In this document: piece by piece, positions 63,720 through 64,000 of the stretch | How the letters are laid out: every line of letters begins with the position of its first letter | Numbering within the stretch: the stretch's first letter is position 1 | From: Streptomyces sp. NBC_00569 | GTDB taxonomy: Bacteria > Actinomycetota > Actinomycetes > Streptomycetales > Streptomycetaceae | Length of the DNA stretch: 64,000 nt | Direction of reading: 5' to 3' | Assembly: GCF_036345255.1 (NCBI RefSeq) | Contig: NZ_CP107783.1 | Location: 4,575,501 to 4,639,500, forward strand | Program-made: the position numbers and the translations under genes | The notes under the pieces: generated by a model | The model's input: the letters and a program-made list of their open reading frames with translations, nothing else | What the model was told of the DNA's origin: nothing | Database searches by the model: none

Positions 63720-64000
63720 GACTGCACCTCCTTGGCCTCGTCGATGCCCGCGGGACCGATCCGGACGAGTGCGCCGGGCACGGCCCCCGTGTCGGAGGCC
63801 ACGCCCCCACCGGTGGAGTTCAGCGGAAGCCACACGACGCGGTCCGGCATCTCCGTGACCTGGAGCGGGAGTTGCGTCGTCCCCGCGGGCCCCGTGACGG
63901 CGAGTACGTCACCGTCCTTGACGCCCGCCTCGGCGGCCGTGGCGGCCGACACGCGCGCGTGTGCCGCGTGCCGCGTGCCGGCGAGCGCGTCGTCGCCCTC
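63716..64000 (-). CDS. nuoG: NADH-quinone oxidoreductase subunit G, C-terminal end (partial)
   Basis: Only the last 94 codons lie in the window; the gene continues beyond 64000. The visible part ([40 protein letters not shown] in outline) is the molybdopterin-dinucleotide-binding-like barrel at the end of NuoG. Its place directly before nuoH supports the call. Confidence 0.88.
   Translation of the reverse strand, partial: EGDDALAGTRHAAHARVSAATAAEAGVKDGDVLAVTGPAGTTQLPLQVTEMPDRVVWLPLNSTGGGVASDTGAVPGALVRIGPAGIDEAKEVQS

Overview
The window is a high-GC actinobacterial chromosome segment, almost certainly Streptomyces. G/C-ending codons dominate, GTG starts and 4-base GTGA/ATGA gene overlaps are very common, and the gene order around two NADH dehydrogenase (nuo) clusters, a 2-oxoacid:ferredoxin oxidoreductase and a polyprenyl synthetase is, from memory, the arrangement seen near the S. 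coelicolor nuo locus. No tRNA, rRNA, CRISPR array, insertion sequence or phage gene was seen.

Layout. (1) 204-692: yajQ-type nucleotide-binding protein. (2) 820-16567: an accessory island that is the most unusual part of the window. A two-gene plus-strand unit (EACC1-like small protein and a CHAT-family caspase-like protease carrying four Clp_N-like repeats) faces a seven-gene minus-strand operon: ClpA/B-like AAA unfoldase, Ser/Thr kinase, 1604-residue TPR-like scaffold, degenerate J-domain-like protein, GrpE-like protein, long Hsp70, and zinc-ribbon/TPR protein. I read this as a dedicated Hsp70-disaggregase chaperone machine wired to a protease effector and a kinase. It may be a conflict (defence or programmed-death) or proteotoxic-stress system. 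(3) 16748-18623: YccF membrane protein, HtpX protease and MscL channel with a zinc ribbon. (4) 18670-28756: a second, partial complex I operon (nuoA2-B2-C2-H2-I2-J2-K2-L2-M2-N2) without D, E, F and G. (5) 28922-32416: tandem paralogous histidine kinases plus a LuxR-type response regulator. (6) 32760-35766: 2-oxoacid:ferredoxin oxidoreductase, korA-korB. (7) 35798-44427: redox and transport genes (HxlR regulator with divergent NmrA-type quinone oxidoreductase, RarD, flavodoxin-fold reductase, LolA-like protein with an ABC exporter, repeat lipoprotein) and a long-chain polyprenyl diphosphate synthase. (8) 44652-55250: peptide transporter, CocE-type hydrolase, HAD phosphatase, FAD oxidoreductase, ATP-grasp enzyme, fumarylacetoacetase and RecQ. 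(9) 55462-64000: the 3' half of the main nuo operon (G partial, H-N).

Functional logic. Respiration is a strong theme. The main complex I, a second complex I lacking its NADH-input module, a ferredoxin-reducing oxidoreductase close to that second complex, a prenyl synthase suited to menaquinone side chains, and a quinone-reductase-type gene under an HxlR regulator all lie within 45 kb. The chaperone-protease island is separate in gene content and sits between two housekeeping blocks.

Regulatory signals visible by eye include strong hairpin terminators (31596-31632, 35786-35813, 43374-43406, 55407-55440), an operator-like dyad over the -10 box of the flavin reductase gene (38488-38522), and an apparently leaderless, autoregulated HxlR gene (36172). 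All family assignments come from reading motifs; no database search was run.
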